A DNA stretch of 15,835 nt from Candidatus Melainabacteria bacterium. GTDB taxonomy: Bacteria; Cyanobacteriota; Vampirovibrionia; Obscuribacterales; Obscuribacteraceae. Below the pieces are notes generated by a model, which saw nothing but the letters and a program-made list of their open reading frames with translations, made no database searches and was not told where the DNA came from. Each line of letters begins with the position of its first letter. The first letter of the stretch is position 1. Below are positions 6,615 through 13,845 of this stretch, one piece after another. The translations under genes and the position numbers were made by a program. The stretch spans positions 1 through 15,835 of the forward strand of contig PSRH01000031.1 of assembly GCA_003175915.1 (NCBI GenBank), read 5' to 3'.

Positions 6615-7592
6615 CTAGTCTTCTAGATAGCCAGCCAATCTACCTGACCAGTTCGGCTGTCTCAATTTGCGGAAGGCTTTGTGTTCTATCTGTCTGACTC
6701 GTTCGCGGGTAATGTTGAAAAGGCGGCCAACTTCTTCCAAAGTTCTTTGCCTACCGTCTTCAAGACCATAGCGCAAATGCATAATGTCTCGTTCCCGCGG
6801 AGTCAACTGGCTGAGCATGCGGTTGAGATCCTGGCGCATCAATTCTTCTTCCGTGGTCGAATCCGGTCTTGACGATTCGTTGTCTTCGATTAAATCGCCC
6901 AGATAGGTTTCTTCATCGCGATTCAAAGGCATTTCCATGGAAACTGGTTCGCGGTCGGCCTGGATGATTTCCTGGATCTTGTTCACCGGCATTTCCATGG
7001 CGCCGGAAAGTTCTGACTCGTTCGGCTTTCTACCCAGTTCTTGAGCGAGGCGAGCGCTAGTCTTCTTGAGCTTGTTAATGGATTCAACCATGTGCACAGG
7101 AACACGAATTGTTCTTGACTTGTCAGCCAAGCCGCGACTGATCGCTTGACGAATCCACCAGGTCGCGTAGGTGCTGAACTTGAATCCTTTTGTATGATCG
7201 AATTTCTCTGCCGCGCGAATCAAGCCCAAATTTCCTTCCTGAATCAGGTCTTGAAATGGTAGGCCGCGGTTGACATACTTTTTGGCTATTGAGATAACTA
7301 GGCGAAGATTCGCTTGAATCAGTTTTTTCTTCGCATCAAGGTCACCTTTGGCGATTCTTCTGGCCAGCTCAATCTCTTCATCGGGTTTGATCATTTTTAC
7401 CCGACCGATCTCGCGCAGATACAGGCGCACAGAGTCTTCCGTAAAACCGTCGTTCGAGGATGGAGTAGCCTCCTCTTGCTCGTCGGCTTCCTCGGCGACT
7501 ATCGGATCATCTTCCTGTTCATACAGGCCAACGTCAGACCAGTCATCAGCCAATTGTTCACCGACTTTTGCTGCCACAACCTGTACTCCCAT
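6615..7592 (-). CDS. Principal-type RNA polymerase sigma-70 factor (RpoD/SigA-like)
   Basis: This 325-residue sigma-70 factor confers promoter specificity on RNA polymerase. An acidic N-terminal tail (1-50) replaces region 1.1. Region 1.2 is at about 52-85 (EDSVRLYLREIGR). Region 2 (91-168) has NLRLVISIAKKYVNRG, the core-binding DLIQEGNLGLIRA and the -10 reading helix KFSTYATWWIRQAISRGL. Region 3 is at about 170-245. Region 4 (255-318) has TLEEVGRLFNITRERVRQIE, the -35 reading helix-turn-helix. The region 2/4 sequences and the spacing are those of group 1/2 factors, closest in feel to cyanobacterial-type SigA proteins. It is probably the primary sigma but could be a group 2 paralogue. The ATG at 7592 has GGAG only 2 nt upstream; an in-frame GTG at 7577 has GGGAG at 8 nt, so the start may lie five codons later. 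Confidence 0.93.
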   Translation of the reverse strand: MGVQVVAAKVGEQLADDWSDVGLYEQEDDPIVAEEADEQEEATPSSNDGFTEDSVRLYLREIGRVKMIKPDEEIELARRIAKGDLDAKKKLIQANLRLVISIAKKYVNRGLPFQDLIQEGNLGLIRAAEKFDHTKGFKFSTYATWWIRQAISRGLADKSRTIRVPVHMVESINKLKKTSARLAQELGRKPNESELSGAMEMPVNKIQEIIQADREPVSMEMPLNRDEETYLGDLIEDNESSRPDSTTEEELMRQDLNRMLSQLTPRERDIMHLRYGLEDGRQRTLEEVGRLFNITRERVRQIEHKAFRKLRQPNWSGRLAGYLED

Positions 7593-7841
7593 TACTCCAA
7601 TTTCGGCTTTTTCGCCTAATCGCTATCTACCCACTCCGGCTGCGTCTCTAGCAGTCAAGCGGGATGTTAAGTTTTGTAAAATAGACGAAGTTGAGCGATT
7701 AAGGACTGCAAAGGCGGTCTTGCAAAACGGTGCGCTAAATGTTTGCTTCGAAAAGCGCAGATTATCAAGATTGCAGATACCACTTATATGTGAGTGGGGC
7801 ATTATACATTCGTCCGTCCATTTTCCACTGGGTCAGCAAAG
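7593..7841. other. Divergent intergenic region between sigma-70 and DUF4388 genes
   Basis: There is no gene here on the evidence of composition. A perfect TATAAT hexamer sits on the minus strand at 7806-7801 but lacks a good -35 at normal spacing. If used, it would give the sigma gene a leader of roughly 200 nt. Frames on the plus strand can be extended upstream of the DUF4388 ATG to 7794, but those residues do not belong to the domain. I see no clear hairpin or terminator. Confidence 0.4.
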
Positions 7842-9344
7842 ATGATTGAAGGTAGTCTCAAAGACGCTAGTCTGCCTGGCCTGCTCCAATTTCTCGCCAC
7901 AGAATCGAACAAACTTTACAAGGTGAAGTTGAGCACTGGCGGTCAGAATGGTGAGATTTACCTAAACAACGGCCACATAATTCGCGCCAGCTTCAACTTG
8001 CTGGATGGTGAAGATGCGCTGTGTGAGTTCCTCTCCTGGCGAGATGCGGCTTTTTCGATTGAGCGCCTGGCCCAGGAGTTCGAAGCAACCGTCGAGAAGA
8101 ACATGAATCTGCGCCTGCAGGCGCCCACTAGTTTCGTGGCTCAATCGGCTTTCCTGATTGATAGTAATGTCGGACTGAACACGGCTTTAGTTCCATCCAA
8201 AAAATTCGGCTCAATTGAATGGCAAGACGCGATGCGCACTCAGCCTCTGGAGCGGGAGGATTTCGTCGTACTGGGCTGGCTAAAGGAAGGACGGACGCTG
8301 CGCCAGGCCGCTCGCGAGTTTGGCTTCGACATTGCCAAAGCAACCAACATTCTTTATAGGCTTTTGCTCACCCATTCAGTGGAGGTACTGCGTACTGGCA
8401 CGGAAGCGGCCGAAGCAGCAGCTGGCGAAGGACATGCTTTCCATTTGGACGTGGGGCAGGCAGAAAGCCTAGCGCAAAGGAGCAAGATCGCTGGCCAATC
8501 GAAAGTTGATATGGACAGCGTGCGCACCTCAATGGACAAGTTGAAGAAATCTTCTCAAATGCGCCAGCCGGACAAAGGAAAGTCGGCAGGCTTTGCCAGG
8601 CCTGCTGCAGGCCAGGCATCCGGTTTCGGTCAGGCTGGTGGTGAAGTGGTTGCTTCCGGGGCGGCTTCGGCAATCACTCCGGTGGTCAGATCGTTTGCTG
8701 AACCGGCTGCTTATGCTTCTGAACAGAAAGAAGCGACTGCCACCGGGATAACGATGCCAAACGTTGTGGCAAGCGCTGATCATGTCAGTCCGGCTCCGGT
8801 GATCGATTGCGCACCGGATGTAATAGCACCAAATCAACCGGGCCTGGAGGAAGATCAGGGCTTTTCATCAAGGAGAACGGAAGCGCTTCCTCTGGTCACT
8901 ATTGATATTGAACGCTTACTGCAAGCCACATTTACGGCCACGCAGTTTGGCAAAATGGCCCTAACCAATCAGGCGCTCGACCAACATTTGCGGCAAACGC
9001 TTCTAGATGTAGAAACTGGCAAGAGCTTGCAAGTAGTCCTGAGCACTTCGATCAGGACTCCCGCCTCGGTTTTGTCTACCTATCGTTTTTGCCTGGCCCG
9101 GGGCTATGTGATCTCTTCCGATCCAGTCATTCCATTGACCGCCGATCTACTCCTTGGCCGAATCGAGTTAGATCAATATCTTCTTCAGCGCCGCCGAATC
9201 AATGGTGACGAACTGAGAGACTTGATCGAAATTCAGAGACAGAAGGGGGTCAAATTGTCTGAGCTTCTCGTCAAACACGGCTACCTGACCTCAAGTGACC
9301 TGGCAAGGCTGACTTCCGAACAGAAACGCTTCGCCTTACAGTAG
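7842..9344 (+). CDS. DUF4388 (PATAN-like) domain protein with winged-helix-like middle and MshEN-like C-terminus
   Basis: The 500-residue protein starts with a DUF4388/PATAN-type domain (about 1-95): MIEGSLKDASLPGLLQFLA, then a strand-rich GEIYLNNGHIIRA segment. Such domains occur in gliding, twitching and heterocyst-regulation proteins (PatA type) and often pair with response-regulator modules, though no receiver domain is present here. Residues about 126-182 look like a winged helix (EREDFVVLGWLKEGRTLRQA, then AREFGFDIAKATNILYRLL). A low-complexity Ala/Gly/Pro linker spans about 190-345. The C-terminus (about 350-500) ends in a motif like the MshEN/type II secretion ATPase N-domain (KLSELLVKHGYLTSSDLARL). 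I chose ATG 7842 because the DUF4388 domain begins exactly there; an in-frame start at 7794 adds 16 unrelated residues. A regulatory or surface-motility role is inferred. Confidence 0.85.
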   Translation: MIEGSLKDASLPGLLQFLATESNKLYKVKLSTGGQNGEIYLNNGHIIRASFNLLDGEDALCEFLSWRDAAFSIERLAQEFEATVEKNMNLRLQAPTSFVAQSAFLIDSNVGLNTALVPSKKFGSIEWQDAMRTQPLEREDFVVLGWLKEGRTLRQAAREFGFDIAKATNILYRLLLTHSVEVLRTGTEAAEAAAGEGHAFHLDVGQAESLAQRSKIAGQSKVDMDSVRTSMDKLKKSSQMRQPDKGKSAGFARPAAGQASGFGQAGGEVVASGAASAITPVVRSFAEPAAYASEQKEATATGITMPNVVASADHVSPAPVIDCAPDVIAPNQPGLEEDQGFSSRRTEALPLVTIDIERLLQATFTATQFGKMALTNQALDQHLRQTLLDVETGKSLQVVLSTSIRTPASVLSTYRFCLARGYVISSDPVIPLTADLLLGRIELDQYLLQRRRINGDELRDLIEIQRQKGVKLSELLVKHGYLTSSDLARLTSEQKRFALQ

Positions 9345-9394
9345 TAATTCGTTGCTAAATGTTGACTGGCTTGGCACCAAGGTGATGTGGAGCG

Positions 9395-9409
9395 GAATAT
9401 GCTATATTC
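9395..9409. promoter_or_regulatory. Perfect 6-3-6 dyad (operator-like) upstream of the miniprotein gene
   Basis: GAATAT-GCT-ATATTC is a perfect inverted repeat with 6-bp arms, 75 bp before the miniprotein start. TTGGCA (9371-9376) and TTGACT (9362-9367) lie upstream, but neither forms a well-spaced sigma-70 promoter with the AT-rich core, so the promoter itself is uncertain. The short spacer suits a protein-binding dyad better than an RNA hairpin. Confidence 0.35.
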
Positions 9410-9436
9410 ACCAGGTCGCATTTACGCCGGGTGTGG

Positions 9437-9454
9437 AAGCCATTGCTGTGGCTT
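9437..9454 (+). repeat. Leader hairpin before the miniprotein gene
   Basis: AAGCCA-TTGCTG-TGGCTT gives a 6-bp stem with a 6-nt loop, ending 18 nt before the AGGAG ribosome binding site. It is weak on its own and could be chance. Confidence 0.3.
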
Positions 9455-9483
9455 AGCATTAAGGGCCCAACGAGGAGAATTAA

Positions 9484-9594
9484 GTGACACGCCAGTACAA
9501 CCGAAGAGTCAAGAAAAAAAGAAAACTAGCAAAGAAAGACAGACAAAAGGCCAAGGTAAGAAAGGCAATTGCCAAGTCTAAAGAAAGCAAATAG
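9484..9594 (+). CDS. 36-aa highly basic miniprotein
   Basis: This short frame begins at GTG 9484, 6 nt after a strong AGGAG (9473-9477), the best SD-start pair in this part of the window, and ends at TAG 9592-9594. The protein starts MTRQYNRRVKKKRKLAKKD and contains 12 Lys and 6 Arg in 36 residues, with only three acidic residues and no Cys. A regularly spaced K/R pattern suggests one RNA- or DNA-binding helix. It resembles small ribosome-associated or nucleoid proteins only in composition: it is not L34, L36, S21 or bTHX by sequence. It sits between the DUF4388 gene and trpS, 29 bp before trpS, and may share its transcript. An A-rich tract could create a basic ORF by chance, but the SD and lack of overlap argue that it is translated. 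Confidence 0.6.
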   Translation: MTRQYNRRVKKKRKLAKKDRQKAKVRKAIAKSKESK

Positions 9595-9623
9595 TAAGCT
9601 GACTCTTTGCAATTAAACGGGTC

Positions 9624-10661
9624 ATGGCAGTGGCAGGCGCGGAAAAAAAGAATTTGCGCATATTATCCGGGATGCGTCCGACAGGGCGTTTGCATCTCGG
9701 GCATTATTTTGGTGCTCTCTTAAACTGGATTGAATTCCAGAGTAGCCATGAGTCATTCTTTACAATCGTAGATTGGCATGCCTTAACAACCAAGTATCAA
9801 AATACAAAAGAGATCAAAAACAACATTTGGGAGATCGCGCTTGATTGGCTTTGTGTTGGGATTGACCCCGATGTGGCTACGATTTTTGTACAGTCTGCGG
9901 TGCCCGAGACGGCAGAGCTGCATCTCGTACTTTCCATGTTTACGCCTCAGAACTGGGTGGAACGAGAGCCTACACTTAAGGATATGGTAAAAATGTTGGC
10001 CGCCAACGAAGAGGAAGCGAAGGAGAAGGTAACCTACGGACTTCTCGGTTATCCGGTTTTGCAAACGGCCGACATTCTCGTAGTCCGCGGCGGCTTAGTC
10101 CCAGTTGGTCGGGATCAGGAATCACACCTCGAATTTGCTAGAGATGTTGCGCGGCGCTTTAATCATTTATGTAATGTCGACTATTTTCCCGAGCCAAAAC
10201 CAAAATTTACCCCTACTCCCGTCTTGAGAGGTGTCGATGGGCAAAAGATGGGGAAGTCTTATAACAACGATATTAAGATTGCTGATACCGAAGAAGATAC
10301 CATCAAAAAGGTCAAGCAAATGATCACGGATCGCACCAGGATCGCTAAGAGCGACCCTGGGCATACGGACCTTTGTGAGGTACCGTGGCCGATGTACCGG
10401 GTAATAAAACCCGAATTGACTCGTCAGGTGAAGCAAGAATGCGAATCCGCTGCGATCGGATGTGTCGCTTGCAAAAGCAGACTCGGGGAAGCCATCAATG
10501 ATTTTCTTGCTCCCTTTCGAGAGAAACGAAGGGCGTTGGAAAAGGATCCCGACCGCGTACGTAAGATTATTGAGCACGGCAATATAAAAGCCAGGAAAGA
10601 AGCAAAGAAGACAATGGACGACGTCTACGAAATTATAGGACTACCGCGCTGGAACAATTGA
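9624..10661 (+). CDS. trpS: Tryptophanyl-tRNA synthetase with a predicted Fe-S-type Cys cluster
   Basis: The 345-residue class Ic synthetase charges tRNA-Trp with tryptophan. The HIGH-type motif is HLGH (24-27) after the SGMRPTGRLH segment, and the KMSKS loop is K208-M-G-K-S212. The Rossmann fold and tRNA-binding regions are intact and the length is normal for a bacterial TrpRS. C251, C273, C280 and C283 form C-x21-C-x6-C-x2-C. This closely matches the cluster that holds a [4Fe-4S] centre near the anticodon-binding region of Thermotoga maritima TrpRS (there x22, x6, x2). The ATG at 9624 has only a weak upstream purine stretch as SD. The stop codon overlaps the next gene's TTG start by four bases. 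Confidence 0.97.
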   Translation: MAVAGAEKKNLRILSGMRPTGRLHLGHYFGALLNWIEFQSSHESFFTIVDWHALTTKYQNTKEIKNNIWEIALDWLCVGIDPDVATIFVQSAVPETAELHLVLSMFTPQNWVEREPTLKDMVKMLAANEEEAKEKVTYGLLGYPVLQTADILVVRGGLVPVGRDQESHLEFARDVARRFNHLCNVDYFPEPKPKFTPTPVLRGVDGQKMGKSYNNDIKIADTEEDTIKKVKQMITDRTRIAKSDPGHTDLCEVPWPMYRVIKPELTRQVKQECESAAIGCVACKSRLGEAINDFLAPFREKRRALEKDPDRVRKIIEHGNIKARKEAKKTMDDVYEIIGLPRWNN

Positions 10662-11959
10662 TTACGAAGCGTCAGTTGGAAATAAAAGGGCGCCCGCCGA
10701 ATTTGCTTGAGCGCCTGCGTGATCTGTCTATTTTGCTCTACGCCGTCAGTCTTTCCCTGGGGATCACCTGGCAATGGGCGGTTCTGTTGGTTGGTATTGT
10801 CCTGTCCCTGCTCCTTATCCTCTGCCAGTCGAAACCGTTCGACCGACTAAAGAAGGAATCCGCAATCATATGGCGAGCGCCGCTCACCATCCCCATATTG
10901 ATTTTCGTCCTGGCTGTCACACTGTCCGGCTGGGCAAACGGTGGGGTGCTGGAAGCCTGGCGATCGTTCACGTCTTTGCGCGGCATGCTCGTTTACTTCT
11001 GGGCCTACCAGGCCTTCTCCGCCAAACCAGAGCTAAAGGAGAAGGCGATTATCTGCGCCCTGTCGGTCGGTGCCGTTGCCGGGGTGTGGGCGACCATCCA
11101 ACAAATCACCGGGTTTCATCCGCATGGATTCCGCTATCTGCAGGGTACCGGGTTTCTCGGTGGACCTATGGCCTTTGCCGGCCTTATGCAAATATTCAGC
11201 ATGCTCGCTTTTGGTTTGTCGATCAACAAGTCCTTTGAAACTTTGAGACCACCTTTCTCAAAGAAGCGAGTTTTCATTTTTGTCGCCCTGGGCAATGCTC
11301 TTGGGATTTTATTTGCGGCCGAGCGCAGTGCCTGGTTAGGTGTGATCGTGGCGCTGTTGTGCTCGACCATGCTACTTTCCTTCCGGACAACCTTCCGTAC
11401 GGTAATCATGCTTCTCACAGTGGCGGCTTTGTTGTGGTGTACGGTTCCTGTTGTCCAACAACGCCTGGCACCGCTGGTCAACTGGCAGAATGATGTTAGC
11501 TTGCGCGTTAGACTGCAGCTCTGGCGGGAGTCTTGCCAAATATTTGCTGACAAACCAGTATTTGGGGTGGGGATTAGAAACTTTCCACACCATGTCATTC
11601 CGGAAGCGCTCGGCATGGGGCATGCCGCCCTGGATCATGCCCACAGCAACTACCTGCATATTTTGGCAACGACGGGGACGGTTGGCTCTGCTGCCTACTT
11701 GTTCCTTTTTCTGAGCGTCCTTCTAACTGCATTCTCAAACTTCAAGCATTCCCTGGCCTGCGATCGCGAGAACCAGACCGGCAGATGGTCAGCCCAAACC
11801 GGAATCGAGTTCGGCATACTGGCTGGAGTGATATCGCTTCTGGTGTCTGGCATTTTCGAATACAACTTCGGAACAGCCCAGATCCGCCTGGCCCAGTGGT
11901 TCCTATTCGGAATGTTTTCTAACGCCACTTTTAGGAACAATGCGGGAAAATTGAATTAG
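10658..11959 (+). CDS. O-antigen ligase/polymerase-like integral membrane protein (Wzy_C family)
   Basis: The 433-residue protein has about ten hydrophobic segments spread along its length and is surely an inner-membrane protein. WaaL, PglL and Wzy_C-type enzymes join or polymerise lipid-carried glycans on the periplasmic face. Family-like features are the short RSAWLG motif (223-228) at a membrane edge, and a long loop (about 265-335) with SLRVRLQLWRESCQIFADKP followed by FGVGIRNF. The loop ends in HAHSNYLHILATTG (327-340), where the conserved catalytic His is expected. The TTG start overlaps the trpS stop (TTGA), an overlap that favours translational coupling; no separate SD is evident. Whether it ligates O-antigen, polymerises a polysaccharide or glycosylates proteins cannot be told from sequence. 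No other glycan genes are in the window. Confidence 0.8.
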   Translation: MITKRQLEIKGRPPNLLERLRDLSILLYAVSLSLGITWQWAVLLVGIVLSLLLILCQSKPFDRLKKESAIIWRAPLTIPILIFVLAVTLSGWANGGVLEAWRSFTSLRGMLVYFWAYQAFSAKPELKEKAIICALSVGAVAGVWATIQQITGFHPHGFRYLQGTGFLGGPMAFAGLMQIFSMLAFGLSINKSFETLRPPFSKKRVFIFVALGNALGILFAAERSAWLGVIVALLCSTMLLSFRTTFRTVIMLLTVAALLWCTVPVVQQRLAPLVNWQNDVSLRVRLQLWRESCQIFADKPVFGVGIRNFPHHVIPEALGMGHAALDHAHSNYLHILATTGTVGSAAYLFLFLSVLLTAFSNFKHSLACDRENQTGRWSAQTGIEFGILAGVISLLVSGIFEYNFGTAQIRLAQWFLFGMFSNATFRNNAGKLN

Positions 11960-12008
11960 TTCAGGTAAACAGGACGATGAGCTGTCGGTAATTTGAGAAT
12001 CTAGCTAA

Positions 12009-12632
12009 GTGAGAGCGATAGTCGTGCAAAAAGCCATTGCTAAAACCCCTGTGGAAGATGTTGCTGACCAGTTGCACAGCTATCCGGAGTTTTACTTTTT
12101 AAGGCATGGCCTGACAGATGCAAACCTCAGGGGCTTAACCTGCGGTGGTGGTTGGGATGTGGATCTGAGCCCGGCCGGATTTTCTCAGGCTTTCAGCGTC
12201 GCCCAGGGTCCTTTGAAAAAATGCTTTGCAGTGAAGACCATTTGTTCGAGTCCGATGAAAAGGGCAAAGCAGACGACCCATGTGGTTAAGGCGATTTTGC
12301 AAGTACCGGTGGTCGTGGTTGAGGATTTCAGGGAAATTATGGTGGGCGAATGGGAGCGTCGTCCCTATCACGAATTGCCTGATCCGATGGTGGTGAAATT
12401 GTATGATCCCCCTGGTGGCGAGTCGCTGGCCGCCTTCGATCAAAGGGTTTTCGCGGCCCTCAAGCAGGCTTTGACCAACCCGAGTCCGATCCTGATCGTC
12501 GCCCACGGTGGCGTCTGGGTGGCCCTTACCCGCACGCTTAAGCTGTCGGACAAAATGATCGACAATTGTGTTCTTCAGAAAGTCTGGCACAGTAAAGAGA
12601 GCGGCAAGTGGCATTCTGAAGAGATAACTTGA
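12009..12632 (+). CDS. Histidine phosphatase superfamily protein (phosphoglycerate-mutase-like)
   Basis: The protein (207 residues from GTG 12009) belongs to the RHG histidine phosphatases, which transfer phosphate via an active-site His. FYFLRHGLTDAN carries the nucleophile His33 with Arg32. SSPMKRAKQTTHVV provides the second Arg. EIMVGEWERRPYHEL gives the acid region, and VAHGGVWVAL the second catalytic His (H166). Members include cobalamin pathway phosphatase CobC, mannosyl- and other phosphosugar phosphatases and regulatory phosphatases, so the substrate is open. The first 25 residues precede the catalytic domain. An alternative in-frame GTG at 12024 is possible, as neither start has a strong SD. 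The gene converges on a methyltransferase gene with a 10-bp gap and no room for a normal terminator. Confidence 0.85.
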   Translation: MRAIVVQKAIAKTPVEDVADQLHSYPEFYFLRHGLTDANLRGLTCGGGWDVDLSPAGFSQAFSVAQGPLKKCFAVKTICSSPMKRAKQTTHVVKAILQVPVVVVEDFREIMVGEWERRPYHELPDPMVVKLYDPPGGESLAAFDQRVFAALKQALTNPSPILIVAHGGVWVALTRTLKLSDKMIDNCVLQKVWHSKESGKWHSEEIT

Positions 12633-12642
12633 TGTTTGTGCC

Positions 12643-13161
12643 TCAACTGGCACTATGAGTCTGGATCGGTTTGCGGAAGATGCCCCATTGAGCAAAGAGC
12701 GCGACGACCTTGATGTCTACCGGCTCGAATAGTGGTACGTCTTTGAAATAGATCAGGTAATCATGCGGGCTGGTACGTTTCTGATTGAGACCCAATCCCT
12801 CAAGGATCTGGCATAGCCAGTCCATGTGCGGAACTGGCGAGGTCGCCATTAGTAAGCCACCCGGCTTGAGAAGATCGAAGCATTCTTGAAAGCAGGGCAC
12901 GTGCTCAAGCACTTCGAAGGCGAATATGGCGTCAAAAGACTCTGCTTTCAGACCAAGCGTTTTCCACTCACGGACGTCTCCAACAACATCAGCGCCGGGC
13001 ATCAAATCAAGACCAACATAATTCGGCCAGCCGTGCGCACGCAGATACTCGCCGAGCCAGTTGTTTCCCGAGCCAATCTCTAGAATGCGCGCATCTTTGG
13101 CAAGGTTGGCAAGAAAGTAGCGGAGCTTTAAGTTGCGACCGATGCTGCTTAGAACTGGCAT
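12643..13161 (-). CDS. Class I SAM-dependent methyltransferase
   Basis: The short 172-residue methyltransferase has the Rossmann signatures of the class. Motif I is ARILEIGSGNNWLGEYL (24-40), which binds S-adenosylmethionine. LDLMP (51-55) carries the acidic end of strand 2. SFDAIFAFEVLEHV (75-88) gives strand 4, and LLKPGGLLMATSPVPH (97-112) the strand 5 turn. It resembles the small methyltransferases found near glycan and sugar-modification genes, though the target is not identifiable. It lacks an obvious substrate-recognition domain and is shorter than the usual 200-280 residues, but no frameshift is visible. The ATG at 13161 has a G-rich stretch about 10 nt upstream as a weak SD. The stop is 10 bp from that of the convergent phosphatase gene. 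Confidence 0.88.
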   Translation of the reverse strand: MPVLSSIGRNLKLRYFLANLAKDARILEIGSGNNWLGEYLRAHGWPNYVGLDLMPGADVVGDVREWKTLGLKAESFDAIFAFEVLEHVPCFQECFDLLKPGGLLMATSPVPHMDWLCQILEGLGLNQKRTSPHDYLIYFKDVPLFEPVDIKVVALFAQWGIFRKPIQTHSAS

Positions 13162-13442
13162 CAGGTAAGCCCCCAGGCAATCGTATTTGTTCTATAAGGC
13201 TGGCTGGCTAAAGACTTATTCAATGGCACCGCCTGAGAGATTGAACCGTCGATGATCGCTTAGTAAGTCACCGGATAATCTAGCACAACGAGCTGTATGA
13301 CACTCAAGCTCGGCATCACCAATTTGGGCGCCATTGCTTAGAGGCTTCTTAGCTATTCGACAGGGTGCACTGCCGGTCCTTACCCAAGATTTTCATACTT
13401 CGATGGAAAAGTAACCATAGGCAGAGGTAGAGGACACAAGCC
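13162..13442. other. Divergent intergenic region without a recognisable gene
   Basis: The 281 bp separate the methyltransferase (minus) and TPR-like (plus) genes. Only very short frames occur, none with an SD. GGTTCAATC on the minus strand near 13240 resembles a T-loop, but its flanks do not pair, so I call no tRNA. I see no clear promoter. Confidence 0.5.
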
Positions 13443-13766
13443 ATGAAAACGGATTTCCAGCCAGTCATCGATCATTCTATGATTCAAGATAGCCCCGACC
13501 AATTGGTCGAGCGGGTGATTGCATCGAACATAGTTGCTGGTGATGATGCTACTGACCGCGGCGATGTCGTCCAGGCCGAATACTTTTATCGGAATGCCAT
13601 AGACCTGGCTGAGTTGAAATATGGTGGCAAAGGCGCTCCCTTGGCTTACTTGCTTACAATTCTGGCTGATTTCTATGAATCGCAACAGCGCCTGAATGAT
13701 GTCACTGAAGTACAGCGTCGTATTCGCGAAGTAATGTCTGATTACGTCAGAGTTGAACTCGGCTAA
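13443..13766 (+). CDS. Small TPR-like repeat protein, 107 aa
   Basis: This short, acidic, soluble protein has two helix-hairpin units of tetratricopeptide type. The first is about 35-60 (DRGDVVQAEYFYRNAIDLAE). The second is about 65-95 (APLAYLLTILADFYESQQRL, then DVTEVQRRI). TPR units bind partner proteins; none is indicated here. The ATG is preceded by GAGG with a 9-nt gap, a fair SD. A clear intrinsic terminator follows 27 bp after the stop, so the gene looks like an independent monocistronic unit. The N-terminal 30 residues have no recognised motif. Confidence 0.75.
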   Translation: MKTDFQPVIDHSMIQDSPDQLVERVIASNIVAGDDATDRGDVVQAEYFYRNAIDLAELKYGGKGAPLAYLLTILADFYESQQRLNDVTEVQRRIREVMSDYVRVELG

Positions 13767-13793
13767 TTAGCATGACCTATGTTAGCAATCGAG

Positions 13794-13816
13794 GCACGGC
13801 GAAGAGCCGTGCTTTT
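13794..13816 (+). terminator. Rho-independent terminator after the TPR-like gene
   Basis: GCACGGC-GAAGA-GCCGTGC forms a perfect 7-bp GC-rich stem with a 5-nt loop (13794-13812), followed by TTTT (13813-13816). It lies 27 bp after the TPR gene stop and before the convergent MATE gene; the U-tract is short and serves the plus strand only. Confidence 0.8.
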
Positions 13817-13845
13817 CGTTGGTTGCCGATCTGGCCGTCCCGCCG

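Noticed and set aside
7794..7841. Upstream extension of the DUF4388 gene to 7794
   Set aside because: The DUF4388 domain begins at the internal Met (7842); the 16 added residues are unrelated to it and have no SD.
9387..9581. A 64-aa plus-strand frame overlapping the miniprotein
   Set aside because: It has no SD, its composition changes abruptly where it runs through the A-rich tract, and it overlaps the better-supported 36-codon frame in another phase.
13225..13265. A possible tRNA on the minus strand (GGTTCAATC)
   Set aside because: The bases flanking the T-loop-like motif do not form a stem, and no anticodon arm or acceptor pairing can be found.
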